Positions 17,409 to 25,968 are shown, counted from the first letter of the stretch. The stretch is DNA of 37,584 bases from Butyricicoccus_A sp963588905 (GCA_963588905.1 CAVAJF010000020.1:1-37584); one strand, 5' to 3'. Made by a program: numbers and translations. Notes: generated from the sequence alone by a model not told the origin.

Positions 17409-17993
17409 TTACACTGGCTTTGCGATATGGTCGTCTTCTGTGAGCGGGCGAATCACGCGGCAGGGATTGCCGTGTGCCAACACACCGGCGGGAATGTCTT
17501 TGGTGACAACACTTCCGGCACCGATCACGCTGCCGCTTCCGATGGTCACACCGGGGAGAATCGTGACATCGCCGCCGAGCCAAACGTTATCGCCCAGCGT
17601 GATCGGCTTCGCGCACTCCAATCCCTGATTGCGCTCGTCCGGAAGCATGGGATGAATGGCGGTATACATGCCGCAGTTCGGACCGATAAAACAATGCGAA
17701 CCGATGGTGATTGGCGCGCAGTCCATCAGATATGCGCCGTGGTTGAGAAAGGAACCCTCTCCAATCGTGCAGTGGTACCCGTAATCGGTATAGAACGGAG
17801 AGAGAATCACGACGGACTGTCCGAGTTTCGGCAGCAGCGTGCGGAGGATCTCCTGTTGCTTTTGTGCTTGATTGGGCGGCGTGTTGTTGAACTGAAAGCA
17901 CAGCATATCTGCGTGTTCGCGCTCTTGTAAAATGCTGGGGTCATGATTGGCGTCATACCAGAGACCCAGGTCTCGTTTTTCTTGCTCTGTCAT
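17409..17993 (-). CDS. Maltose/galactoside O-acetyltransferase-like hexapeptide protein
   Basis: 194 residues, usual length for Maa/LacA enzymes, which move acetyl from acetyl-CoA to a sugar hydroxyl. N-terminal Mac domain (LGLWYDANHDP...ERE at about 9-27), then left-handed beta-helix hexapeptide repeats (ITIGSHCFIGPN, LGDNVWLGGDVTILPGVTIGSGSVIGAGSVVTKD). Catalytic His H114 in TAIHPM. ATG at 17993 with AAAGGAG upstream. It is the only minus-strand gene in the sugar region and is divergent from the AraC regulator gene, so the two promoters share about 140 bases and may be co-regulated. The acceptor sugar cannot be told from sequence. Confidence 0.9.
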   Translation of the reverse strand: MTEQEKRDLGLWYDANHDPSILQEREHADMLCFQFNNTPPNQAQKQQEILRTLLPKLGQSVVILSPFYTDYGYHCTIGEGSFLNHGAYLMDCAPITIGSHCFIGPNCGMYTAIHPMLPDERNQGLECAKPITLGDNVWLGGDVTILPGVTIGSGSVIGAGSVVTKDIPAGVLAHGNPCRVIRPLTEDDHIAKPV

Positions 17994-18022
17994 AGAAATG
18001 CTCCTTTACTTGGGATACCTCA

Positions 18023-18053
18023 AGTATACCATATGTTACAGCAGAAAAGACAA
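18023..18053 (-). promoter_or_regulatory. Putative promoter of the acetyltransferase gene
   Basis: On the minus strand, TTGTCT (18048-18053) and TATACT (18023-18028) with a 19-base spacer. Confidence 0.45.
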
Positions 18054-18061
18054 CATTCCGA

Positions 18062-18090
18062 TAGTCAATATTTGCCGAATCTGCTATAAT
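18062..18090 (+). promoter_or_regulatory. Putative promoter of the AraC regulator gene
   Basis: Extended -10 TGCTATAAT (18082-18090). The best -35 is TAGTCA (18062-18067) at 17 bases, 4 of 6 consensus. It overlaps the divergent promoter region. Confidence 0.55.
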
Positions 18091-18130
18091 AAATGCACAA
18101 GAGAGAATAGAAACGGGAGAGGAGTATACT

Positions 18131-19063
18131 ATGGCAGAACATCAGGCAATGAATGTGCAGTGTTTTGTAAAGAAGGACTTTCAGTCGGTATTTACCGGAA
18201 AAAATGATCCGAAGTTGTTATATGTCAGCGACATTCGACCGGACACCAGCGCGCATCCGCGTGTGATGCATGCACATGAAGATTTTGTGGAGCTGATTCT
18301 GATTTGCAGCGGAAGCAGCGAGTATCTGATTCATGATAAGAAATATCAGGTGCGGCAGGGGGACTTGCTCATTTATAATCCGCATATTGTGCATGATGAG
18401 ATCGCAAGCTCAGACAATCCGTTGGGCAGCTATTGTATTGCCGTTGGCAACTTACATATGCCGGGACTCAAGGAGTATGCATTGATTCCAGACGATGCGG
18501 GCTTTGTGTTCCCGACAGGAGAACAGTTTGAACCGCTCAAGACACTGTTTGAGATGATGTTTCACAGCTTATCCTCCGGAGAAACCAATGCAGAAGCGTT
18601 TTGTCATTCGCTGATGCACGCGCTGCTCGTCAAGGCGCTGACGGTTGTCGGCGTGAAGGCGTCCAACAGTGAGGAAATTGAGGTGGAAGAACCCTCTATT
18701 TTGGGTCAGCGCATCAAGGAGTACATCGACAAAAACTACGCGGAACAGATCACCTTGCAGAGCATGGGCGAAGCGCTCAATATCAGCCCGTACTATTTGT
18801 CGCATGTGTTTAAGGAGATGAGCGGATACTCGCCGATGCAGTATTTGCTGCGCCGCCGCATTGGTGAGGCGCAGACGCTGCTTATTTCGACGGATCTGCC
18901 GGTGACGACAATCGCCGGTATGGTCGGCTATGACACGCAGAGTTACTTTAATTTGCAGTTTTCCAAGAATGTCGGTATGCCGCCGAAGAAATACCGGCAA
19001 AATTATATTGTCGAGACGCGGCAGCCGGAAAAGAAGCGCAGAAAGAAGAAAAAAGAATCGTAA
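18131..19063 (+). CDS. AraC-family transcriptional regulator with N-terminal cupin
   Basis: 310 residues. N-terminal AraC-type cupin (about 25-110: HAHEDFVELILICSGSSE, YQVRQGDLLIYNP, IVHDE) that would bind a small ligand. C-terminal two-HTH DNA-binding domain (about 193-290) with ITLQSMGEALNISPYYLSH and the signature IAGMVGYDTQSYFNLQFSK...PPKKYR. It ends in a very basic Lys/Arg tail (KKRRKKKKES). ATG at 18131 with AGAGGAG 8 nt upstream. It lies directly before iolD in the same direction but has its own terminator. It is the best local candidate for the activator of the inositol genes, since the iolD and iolE promoters share sequence blocks consistent with AraC half-sites (inference). Confidence 0.9.
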   Translation: MAEHQAMNVQCFVKKDFQSVFTGKNDPKLLYVSDIRPDTSAHPRVMHAHEDFVELILICSGSSEYLIHDKKYQVRQGDLLIYNPHIVHDEIASSDNPLGSYCIAVGNLHMPGLKEYALIPDDAGFVFPTGEQFEPLKTLFEMMFHSLSSGETNAEAFCHSLMHALLVKALTVVGVKASNSEEIEVEEPSILGQRIKEYIDKNYAEQITLQSMGEALNISPYYLSHVFKEMSGYSPMQYLLRRRIGEAQTLLISTDLPVTTIAGMVGYDTQSYFNLQFSKNVGMPPKKYRQNYIVETRQPEKKRRKKKKES

Positions 19064-19071
19064 ATCCTCCC

Positions 19072-19107
19072 GCCGGAGAGCAGAAAAATCTGCCCTCCGG
19101 CTTTTTT
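19072..19107 (+). terminator. Rho-independent terminator after the AraC gene
   Basis: Arms GCCGGAG / CTCCGGC continued by GCAGA / TCTGC across one mismatch, A loop, TTTTTT tail. Confidence 0.92.
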
Positions 19108-19126
19108 CATGCCCGCGAAAAACAGG

Positions 19127-19206
19127 CAATCGCAGGATATTAGAAAAAGCGGTGCAATAAATGCGATGCCGTCAGCGACGAGGGAACAGCAAGAATTTGA
19201 AAGTTT
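19127..19206 (+). promoter_or_regulatory. Candidate operator pair upstream of iolD
   Basis: Block A CAATCGCAGGAT (19127-19138) is identical to 23648-23659 before iolE. Block B GCAAGAATTTGAAAGTTT (19189-19206) matches 23697-23714 at 17 of 18 positions. Block B begins 134 bases upstream of the -10 box here and 133 there. The gene-free stretch 19064-19407 contains this pair, the AraC terminator and the iolD promoter, with no gene seen. Confidence 0.6.
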
Positions 19207-19296
19207 GCGCGGCGGGCAGGGTGACACGGCACAAAAATACAGCAAGGATATAAAAAATCAAAAAAATACGGACAAAATGGTGAAAAAACAAAAGGG

Positions 19297-19328
19297 TTAA
19301 AGTTTGTTTTTCGTGAAAATAGTATACT
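19297..19328 (+). promoter_or_regulatory. Putative iolD promoter
   Basis: TATACT at 19323-19328. The nearest -35 candidate, TTAAAG (19297-19302), is 20 bases away and weak, in keeping with activator control. Confidence 0.45.
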
Positions 19329-19407
19329 AAGTACAACAAAAACAAGGAACCGCAAAACAAAAATTGTGGATACAAGACGAATGTTTATGTATGAGGAGGA
19401 AACAATT

Positions 19408-21360
19408 ATGAGCAAGACAAAGATGACAGTAGGTCAGGCAGTAGTAAAGTTCCTGAACCAGCAGTACATCGAATTTGACGGCGTAGAGCAGCCGTTCGTA
19501 GACGGCATTTTCACCATCTTTGGACACGGCATGGTAGTTGGTCTGGGACAGGCACTGGATGAAGATCCGGGTCGCCTGCGTGTATATCAGGGCAGAAACG
19601 AACAGGGCATGGCACATGCGGCTATCTCTTATGCAAAGCAGAACAACCGCCGTAAGATCATTGCTTGCTCCTCTTCCATCGGCCCGGGCGCAGCAAACAT
19701 GGTAACCGCAGCGCTGACTGCTTCCATCAACCACATTCCGCTGCTTCTGTTCCCGTCCGACTCCTTCGCAACCCGTCAGCCGGACCCGGTACTGCAGCAG
19801 ATGGAGGTTTCTCATGACCTGAGCATCACCGCTTCCGATTGCTTCAAGCCGGTTTGCAAGTACTGGGATCGCATTTCTCGTCCGGAACAGCTGATGCCGG
19901 CAATGATTAACGCATTCCGCGTACTGACCGATACCGCAGACTGCGGCGCTGTCTGCATCAGCCTGCCGCAGGATGTACAGGGCGAGAGCTTTGAGTATCC
20001 GGATTACTTCTTCCAGAAGCGCGTACATCACATTTCCCGCCGCGGCGCAGACGCATACGAAGTAGAGAAGGCTGTAGAGCTGATTAAGTCTGCAAAGAAG
20101 CCGATTCTGATCTCCGGCGGCGGCGTTCGTTACTCCGAAGCAGGCGAGACCGTGATGAAGTTTGCTCGTGAGTTCAACATTCCGGTATCGCAGACACAGG
20201 CTGGTCATTCCGCTCTGCCGGACAGCTTTGAACTGAGTGTCGGCGGCATCGGTGTTACCGGTGGTCTGGCAGCAAACGCTCTGTGCAAGGATGCCGATCT
20301 GGTTATCGGTGTTGGCACCCGTTTCAATGACTTCGTTACCGGTTCTAAGTGGGTGCTGTTCCGCAATCCGGACATCAAGGTTCTGGCAATCAACACTTCT
20401 GAATTCCACGCTGAGAAGCTGGATGCAACCCGTTGCGTAGGCGATGCCAAGGTAACGCTGGAGCAGATTTATGACGTACTGAAGGCTGACGGCTACAAGT
20501 CCGGCTACACCAACGAGATTCAGGAAATCCGCGAGGTATGGGAGAAGGAGCGCCTGAGCGTTCTCGGCGTACAGTACCATGGCGAGGGCTTCGGCGAAGG
20601 CAAGTTCGTTCCGTGCGTACCGAGCTGGACCGAGAAGATCATGAACGACTTTGTTAACGACATCGGCGGCACCATCACCGAGTCCAATGCAGTAGGCATT
20701 CTGCGTGAAGAGATTGACGACGATGCAATCGTTGTTGCAGCAGCAGGTTCTCTGCCGGCTGACCTCGAGAGACTGTGGGTAACCGATGCAAAGGATACCT
20801 ACAACATGGAATACGGCGCATCCTGCATGGGCTATGAGATTGCAGGCGCACTCGGTTCCAAGCTGGCAGCGCCGGAGCAGGAAGTTTACGCACTGGTTGG
20901 TGACGGTTCCTTCATGATGCTGAACTCCGAGATCCCGACTGCGATTCAGGAAAATGCAAAGATCACCATCGTTGTATTCGACAACACGGCGTTCGGCTGC
21001 ATCAACAACCTGCAGATGGGCAACGGCGTTGGTTCTCTGGCAACAGAGATGCGTCACCGCAACGAGGAGACCGGCAAGCTGGATGGCAAGTACTGCTACA
21101 CCGATTTCGGCAAGGTTGGCGAAGGCTACGGCATGAAGGCATTCTATGCTAAGACTCCGGAAGAATTCCGCAAGGCTGTTCAGGATGCAAAGAAGGAAAC
21201 CGGCTCCTGCATCATTGATGCAAAGGTTCTGCCGAAGACCATGGCAGAGGGCTATGAGTCCTGGTGGCACATCGGCGTAGCTTCTACCTCTAAGTCTGAG
21301 AAGGTTCAGGAAGCACGCAAGCGTCTGGACAAGTACATCAGCGAAGCGAGAATGTATTGA
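19408..21360 (+). CDS. iolD: 3D-(3,5/4)-trihydroxycyclohexane-1,2-dione hydrolase
   Basis: 650 residues (B. subtilis IolD about 637). ThDP-dependent enzyme that opens the ring of the diketone made by IolE, giving 5-deoxy-D-glucuronate. Thiamine-activating glutamate E65 in GRNEQGMAH; FGHGMVVGLGQAL at 38-50 is typical of IolD; ThDP/Mg motif begins G498-D499-G500 (GDGSFMMLNSEIPTA) and continues to FDNTAFGCINN. The ATG at 19408 is chosen because GAGGAGG (19393-19399) lies 8 nt upstream; an in-frame ATG at 19366 has no such site. First gene of the iolD-iolB-alcohol dehydrogenase unit. Codon use is strongly biased towards C/G-ending codons, suggesting high expression. Confidence 0.95.
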   Translation: MSKTKMTVGQAVVKFLNQQYIEFDGVEQPFVDGIFTIFGHGMVVGLGQALDEDPGRLRVYQGRNEQGMAHAAISYAKQNNRRKIIACSSSIGPGAANMVTAALTASINHIPLLLFPSDSFATRQPDPVLQQMEVSHDLSITASDCFKPVCKYWDRISRPEQLMPAMINAFRVLTDTADCGAVCISLPQDVQGESFEYPDYFFQKRVHHISRRGADAYEVEKAVELIKSAKKPILISGGGVRYSEAGETVMKFAREFNIPVSQTQAGHSALPDSFELSVGGIGVTGGLAANALCKDADLVIGVGTRFNDFVTGSKWVLFRNPDIKVLAINTSEFHAEKLDATRCVGDAKVTLEQIYDVLKADGYKSGYTNEIQEIREVWEKERLSVLGVQYHGEGFGEGKFVPCVPSWTEKIMNDFVNDIGGTITESNAVGILREEIDDDAIVVAAAGSLPADLERLWVTDAKDTYNMEYGASCMGYEIAGALGSKLAAPEQEVYALVGDGSFMMLNSEIPTAIQENAKITIVVFDNTAFGCINNLQMGNGVGSLATEMRHRNEETGKLDGKYCYTDFGKVGEGYGMKAFYAKTPEEFRKAVQDAKKETGSCIIDAKVLPKTMAEGYESWWHIGVASTSKSEKVQEARKRLDKYISEARMY

Positions 21361-21465
21361 GTTAATACGGCTGTAATGACACACCACATCTCCAGTTTCC
21401 TAACAAGACATTCGTAACTCTGTGCACTCATGCATTCTCCGCATGTATATACCTTTTCTCACAGC

Positions 21466-21496
21466 TTTTGCAGCGCGGCGGGGGCCGCGCTGCAAA
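21466..21496 (+). other. GC-rich intercistronic hairpin between iolD and iolB
   Basis: Perfect 13-base arms TTTGCAGCGCGGC (21467-21479) and GCCGCGCTGCAAA (21484-21496) around GGGG. No T run follows on either strand, so it is not a standard terminator. Probably an mRNA-stability or processing element. Confidence 0.75.
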
Positions 21497-21584
21497 GGAA
21501 TGCACAGCGAAACTGGGAGCATTAACCGATACTTGATGATATTTTTATTTTGATAAAGCGCATACCGACAAAGGAGCGATCGAC

Positions 21585-22376
21585 ATGAAATACACAGCAA
21601 AAGCCCCGTTTGACAAGGGCTATAATAAGATGGTTTCCGCAGTAGACAATCCGGAAATGATGGGCATGGAGTTCGGCGTTGTCAAGATGACAGCGGGCGA
21701 CATCATGAACTTTGACTACGCACAGGAAGTGGTTTACGATCTGATGAGCGGCACAGTCACCTTCGCTTGGGAAGGCAAGACCGAGACCGTAACCCGTAAG
21801 GACTGCTTCCATGAGGGCGCTATTCTGCTGCATGTTCCGCAGAACACCGCTGTTACCATTACCTGCGGCGCAGACGCAGAAATCGCAGTGGCACGTACCG
21901 AAAACAAGCGCAGCTTTGCTTCCCGCCTCATGCGTCCGGAGGACTGCCTGAGCGCAAACGAGGAGCGCGGCGCAGGTCAGATGAACGAGTGCTCCACCCG
22001 TCTGGTTCGTACGTTCTTTGATCGCTCCAACTGCCCAGAGACCAACTTCTTCATCGGCGAAGTGGTACACTTCCCGGGCAAGTGGTCCTCTTACCCACCG
22101 CATCAGCATGTAGAGCCGGAGCTGTATTACTACAAGTTCCTGCCGGAAAACGGCTATGGTCTGGCTGAGTACGGCGATGACGCATTTAAGGTAAAGAACA
22201 ATGATCTGACCGGTATGCCGGAGAATGTCACCCATTCTCAGTGTGCAGCACCGGGTTATGCAGAGTACTATCTGTGGTGCATTCGTCTGCAGGACGACAA
22301 GAACATCGTAACCACGGTTGTGCCGGAATATGAGTGGGTAACCGCAGCCGACGCAAAGTATTTCCCGGAAATTTAA
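21585..22376 (+). CDS. iolB: 5-deoxy-glucuronate isomerase
   Basis: 263 residues, bicupin family KduI/IolB. Converts 5-deoxy-D-glucuronate to 2-deoxy-5-keto-D-gluconate. The metal site of the C-terminal cupin is visible: PPHQHVEPELYYY gives H173, H175 and a glutamate (E177 or E179), and NVTHSQ gives H217. The N-terminal cupin (YDLMSGTVTF, HVPQNTAVTI) is also recognisable. ATG with AAAGGAG upstream, 224 nt after iolD and 16 nt before the alcohol dehydrogenase gene. No terminator separates it from iolD, only the hairpin at 21466. Confidence 0.95.
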   Translation: MKYTAKAPFDKGYNKMVSAVDNPEMMGMEFGVVKMTAGDIMNFDYAQEVVYDLMSGTVTFAWEGKTETVTRKDCFHEGAILLHVPQNTAVTITCGADAEIAVARTENKRSFASRLMRPEDCLSANEERGAGQMNECSTRLVRTFFDRSNCPETNFFIGEVVHFPGKWSSYPPHQHVEPELYYYKFLPENGYGLAEYGDDAFKVKNNDLTGMPENVTHSQCAAPGYAEYYLWCIRLQDDKNIVTTVVPEYEWVTAADAKYFPEI

Positions 22377-22392
22377 GGCAGGAGGCGCAAAC

Positions 22393-23514
22393 ATGAAAGC
22401 ATTTCAGTTGATTCCTGCAATTGCAGAATATGCAGATTTTAAGACCTATGCGGAAGAAGCTGGTCTGGGTGCAGAAGATCTCATTCTGACCAATGAATAT
22501 ATTTACGAGCCGACAATTTCCGCACTGAATCTGGGCTGCCATACCCTGTTTCAGGAAAAGTACGGCATGGGCGAGCCGACCGACGTGATGGTAGATGCCA
22601 TCCTCGACGAGCTGCGCGGCAAAGAATACAAGCGCATTATCGCTGTCGGCGGCGGCACCATTATCGACATTGCCAAGGTGCTGGCTGTTGCTTCTAAGGA
22701 AGATAAGGTAGACGATCTGTACGACCGCATGGCAGACCTGCACAAGGTTCATGAGCTGGTTATCGTTCCGACTACCTGCGGCACCGGTTCTGAAGTAACC
22801 AATATTTCCATCATCAACCGCACCACCAAGGGTGTCAAGCAGGGCATTGTCTCTCCGGCTATGTTTGCCAATGAGGCAGCACTGATCCCGGGTATGCTTG
22901 CAAGTCTGCCGTATGGCGTCTTTGCTACCTCTTCGATTGATGCCATGATTCACGCGGTGGAGTCCTTCCTCAGCCCGAATGCGTGCGCAATCAGCGAGCT
23001 GTTCTCCAAGAGCGCGCTGCACCTGATTCTGAGCGGCTGGCGTGCTGCTGTAGATAACGGCGACCGCGACGCTTGGAAGAAGTATGCGGCTCGATTCCTG
23101 CGTGCCTCTAACTTTGCAGGCATTGCCTTCGGCCATGCTGGCTGTGCAGCAGTTCACGCGCTGAGCTATCCGCTCGGTGGTGCCCATCATGTTCCGCACG
23201 GTCAGTCCAACCAGCTGATGTTTGCCGATGTTATGCGCAAGTATCAGGAAAAGAAGCCGGTTGGCAAGCTCAACAAGCTGGAAGAAATTTTGGCAGCAGA
23301 GCTGGATACCGAGCCGGTATTTGCTCTGGAAGAGCTGTACAAGCTCATGAACGCTGTACTGGAAAAGAAGCAGCTGCGTGAGGTTGGCGTGACCGCAGAT
23401 GAACTGCCGGTATACGCAAAGACGGTACTGGAGACTCAGCAGCGTCTGCTCAACAACAATTATGTAGAACTGACAGAAGAGGATATTTTGAGCATTTATA
23501 ACAATGCATTCTAA
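22393..23514 (+). CDS. Iron-containing (group III) alcohol dehydrogenase in the iol operon
   Basis: 373 residues, Fe-ADH family. NAD(P)-binding GGGTIID at 86-92, PTTCGTGSEVTN at 126-137, and metal ligands D183, H187, H255 and H269 (DAMIHAVE, HALSYP, HHVPHG). Closest in feel to 4-hydroxybutyrate or 3-hydroxypropionate dehydrogenase-like members, which reduce short omega-oxo acids. It sits between iolB and iolE, 16 nt after iolB, with AGGAGG at the start. Canonical iol operons use IolA (a CoA-acylating dehydrogenase) for malonate semialdehyde, and none is present here. Reduction of malonate semialdehyde to 3-hydroxypropionate to reoxidise NADH is a plausible role (inference). Other aldehydes are possible. 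Confidence 0.88.
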   Translation: MKAFQLIPAIAEYADFKTYAEEAGLGAEDLILTNEYIYEPTISALNLGCHTLFQEKYGMGEPTDVMVDAILDELRGKEYKRIIAVGGGTIIDIAKVLAVASKEDKVDDLYDRMADLHKVHELVIVPTTCGTGSEVTNISIINRTTKGVKQGIVSPAMFANEAALIPGMLASLPYGVFATSSIDAMIHAVESFLSPNACAISELFSKSALHLILSGWRAAVDNGDRDAWKKYAARFLRASNFAGIAFGHAGCAAVHALSYPLGGAHHVPHGQSNQLMFADVMRKYQEKKPVGKLNKLEEILAAELDTEPVFALEELYKLMNAVLEKKQLREVGVTADELPVYAKTVLETQQRLLNNNYVELTEEDILSIYNNAF

Positions 23515-23559
23515 ATTCTGATTCGTTTACACAAAATATCTGGAACATACGATTGAGAG

Positions 23560-23598
23560 AATACAGACACAGAATTGCCGCTGTGTCTGTATTTTTTT
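23560..23598 (+). terminator. Rho-independent terminator after the Fe-ADH gene
   Basis: Arms ATACAGACACAG / CTGTGTCTGTAT, perfect 12 bases, 8-base loop, seven-T tail. It ends the iolD transcription unit; iolE then has its own promoter. Confidence 0.93.
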
Positions 23599-23647
23599 GC
23601 ACAGAAATTCCACGTGGCGATTGCTCAAGAAAACAGACAAAATAAAA

Positions 23648-23725
23648 CAATCGCAGGATTTTTGAAATTTTCGGTTTTGATGGATAGACAGGAAGCGCAA
23701 GATTTTGAAAGTTTTTCGGAAAAAG
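23648..23725 (+). promoter_or_regulatory. Candidate operator pair upstream of iolE
   Basis: Block A CAATCGCAGGAT (23648-23659) and block B GCAAGATTTTGAAAGTTT (23697-23714), both shared with the iolD upstream region. The two blocks also resemble each other: CGCAGGAT then TTTGAAA and a CGG, versus CGCAAGAT then TTTGAAA and a CGG, start to start 44 bases, as in AraC direct repeats. The gene-free stretch 23515-23911 holds a terminator, this pair and the iolE promoter. Confidence 0.6.
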
Positions 23726-23826
23726 AAGGGAAATTGCCCGCTTGTGCATACAGAATTTCAATAAAAATGAAATTTTTTAGAAAAGCTGCAAAAAACAAGA
23801 AGTTAAAAGCGGAAAAAACCTGTGCA

Positions 23827-23835
23827 TGATATACT
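23827..23835 (+). promoter_or_regulatory. Putative iolE promoter (extended -10)
   Basis: TGATATACT: TG at 23827-23828 and TATACT at 23830-23835. No good -35 in place, consistent with activation from the upstream blocks. Confidence 0.5.
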
Positions 23836-23911
23836 AAAGTCACAAAAAAGGAAAGACAAAAAACGGAAAACAACACATAGGATTTAAAAGTCAAGGAAAG
23901 GACGAGAACAT

Positions 23912-24811
23912 ATGTTAGACCCGAAAAAGGTTCGCGTCGGCATTGCACCGATCGCGTGGACAGAAGATGACATGCCGGAGATGGGCGCAGAGAACAGCTT
24001 CCTGCAGACCATCAGCGAAATTGCACTGACCGGCTACGTTGGCACCGAGATTGGCTGCCAGTTCCCGAGAGATCCGGCAATCCTGAACAAGGAGCTGGGA
24101 CGCAGAGATCTTTCTGTTATCACTGCTTGGATCAGCACCTATTTGAATGAGCAGCCGCTGTGGTGGAACGAGCGTGCATTTGTGGATCACATGAACTTCC
24201 TCAAGGCATGCGGCACCAACATCATCAACACCTCTGACCAGAGCTTCTCGATTCAGCACCAGTGGAACACCCCGCTGTCTCAGAAGAAGGTTCTCAACGA
24301 TGACGAGTTTGAGACGCTGGCAAAGGGACTGGATCATCTGGGCAAGATCGCATATGACAGCGGTATGCAGATTGTATACCATCATCATATGACCACGACC
24401 GTTCAGAAGACCAACGAGATCGACCATCTGATGCAGCTGACCGATCCGAAGTATGTCAGCCTGATTTATGATACCGGTCATCTGACCTTCTCCGGCGAAG
24501 ATCCGATTGAGATTCTCAAGAAGCATCATGACCGCATCAAGCACGTACATCTGAAGAATGTTCGCAAGGCTGCTATGGACAAGTGCTATGCAGAGAACAA
24601 GAGCTTCCTGCGCTCCATTCCGGAAGGCGTATTTACCGTACCGGGCGATCCGGAAGGCTGCGTAGACTTCCCGACCGTATTCAAGCTGCTGGATGAGTAC
24701 AACTACGAAGGCTGGCTGGTTGTAGAGGCTGAGCAGGATCCGGCAATTGCCAATCCGCTGGAGTATGCAAAGATGGCTCGCGCATACGTAAACAAGTACA
24801 CTGGACTTTAA
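23912..24811 (+). CDS. iolE: Inosose (2-keto-myo-inositol) dehydratase
   Basis: 299 residues, IolE-type TIM barrel. Removes water from 2-keto-myo-inositol to give the substrate of IolD. The N-terminus VGIAPIAWTEDDMPE (9-23) is the IolE hallmark. Likely metal and catalytic residues: H-rich YHHHM near 156-160, D187 and H190 in YDTGH, H213 in KHVHLKN, E272 in VVEAEQ. ATG with AAAGGA upstream. Followed by iolG after 36 nt. It is separated from iolD/iolB by a terminator, so inositol catabolism here is split into two transcription units. Confidence 0.94.
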   Translation: MLDPKKVRVGIAPIAWTEDDMPEMGAENSFLQTISEIALTGYVGTEIGCQFPRDPAILNKELGRRDLSVITAWISTYLNEQPLWWNERAFVDHMNFLKACGTNIINTSDQSFSIQHQWNTPLSQKKVLNDDEFETLAKGLDHLGKIAYDSGMQIVYHHHMTTTVQKTNEIDHLMQLTDPKYVSLIYDTGHLTFSGEDPIEILKKHHDRIKHVHLKNVRKAAMDKCYAENKSFLRSIPEGVFTVPGDPEGCVDFPTVFKLLDEYNYEGWLVVEAEQDPAIANPLEYAKMARAYVNKYTGL

Positions 24812-24847
24812 TGTCAGGAAAGAGATAGATTTGAGGAGGAAACAACA

Positions 24848-25867
24848 ATGAAAAAGCTGAAAATTGGTATCATCGGTATTGGCCGTCTGGGTTATGAGCA
24901 CGCTTGCAACATCGCAAACCGCGTTCCGGGTTCCGAGCTGGTTGCAATCAGCGATAAGAACATCGCTCGCGCAAAGGAAGTTGCTGAAGAACTGGGCGTA
25001 TCCGCAGTTTACGAGAATCCGGCTGATCTGTGCAACGACCCGAACGTAGAGGCTGTTGCTATCGTTACCAACACCGATTCCCATGTAGATATGATTGAGC
25101 TGGCTATGAACGCTGGCAAGCACGTATTCTGCGAAAAGCCGCTGGCTGAGACCGTAGAGAAGTGCAAGAGAGCTGAGAAGATTGTAGAAGCTCATCCGGA
25201 GCTGATCTTCATGCTGGGCTTCATGCGTCGTTACGATCATTCCTATGCTATTGCAAAGGAAAAGATCAACCGCGGCGACATCGGCGACATCGTACTGGTT
25301 CGCTGCTACTCTCAGGACCCGATTTCCATCATCAAGGGCACACTGGAGTACGCACCGCGCTCCGGCGGCCAGTTCATCGACATGTCCATCCATGACATCG
25401 ACCTGATCCGTTGGCTGACCGAGTCCGAGCCGAAGAAGCTGTGGGCAATCGGCGGCTGCTACGAGTTCAAGCAGTACAAGGATTGGGATGACGGCGACAA
25501 CGTATCCTGCCTGATTCAGAACGAGAACGAGACCATGGCATTCTTCTACGCAGGCCGCGCAGCAGCACATGGCTCCGCAGTAGAGACCGAAATCGTTGGT
25601 ACCCGTGGTACCCTGCGTATCTCCGCTGTTCCGACCGATTCCCTGCTGGAAGTTATGAGCAAGCATGGCGTTTGCCGTGAGTGCTATCAGGACTTCGTAA
25701 CTCGTTGGCACGATGCATACGTGAAGGAAATGGAAGTATTCTGCGACCATGTTGCAACCGGTACGCCGGCTACCCCGAACGTATACGATGGCACCAAGTC
25801 CACCAACATCGCATTCCGCTGCAAGGAGTCCTTCCTGAAGAACGAGCTGCTGACTCTGTCCGAGTAA
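24848..25867 (+). CDS. iolG: Inositol 2-dehydrogenase, second copy
   Basis: 339 residues, Gfo/Idh/MocA family. Rossmann motif GIGRLG (10-15), EKP at 96-98 (catalytic K97), D178 and H182 in DMSIHD. The central segment GFMRRYDHSY is typical of myo-inositol dehydrogenases. Strong ribosome site GAGGAGG. Its position right after iolE suggests it is the main myo-inositol enzyme, feeding inosose to IolE. The copy at 5353 is clearly different in sequence and may use another isomer. Very strong C/G-ending codon bias, like iolD and iolE, suggests high expression. Confidence 0.9.
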   Translation: MKKLKIGIIGIGRLGYEHACNIANRVPGSELVAISDKNIARAKEVAEELGVSAVYENPADLCNDPNVEAVAIVTNTDSHVDMIELAMNAGKHVFCEKPLAETVEKCKRAEKIVEAHPELIFMLGFMRRYDHSYAIAKEKINRGDIGDIVLVRCYSQDPISIIKGTLEYAPRSGGQFIDMSIHDIDLIRWLTESEPKKLWAIGGCYEFKQYKDWDDGDNVSCLIQNENETMAFFYAGRAAAHGSAVETEIVGTRGTLRISAVPTDSLLEVMSKHGVCRECYQDFVTRWHDAYVKEMEVFCDHVATGTPATPNVYDGTKSTNIAFRCKESFLKNELLTLSE

Positions 25868-25968
25868 TTTTTTCCTACCGATTTTATTCATCCATTTATT
25901 TCTCACTATATAATATTTCTGTTATCTCTTTAAATAGCAGAGAACATCACCACCTATTTCTCCAAACG

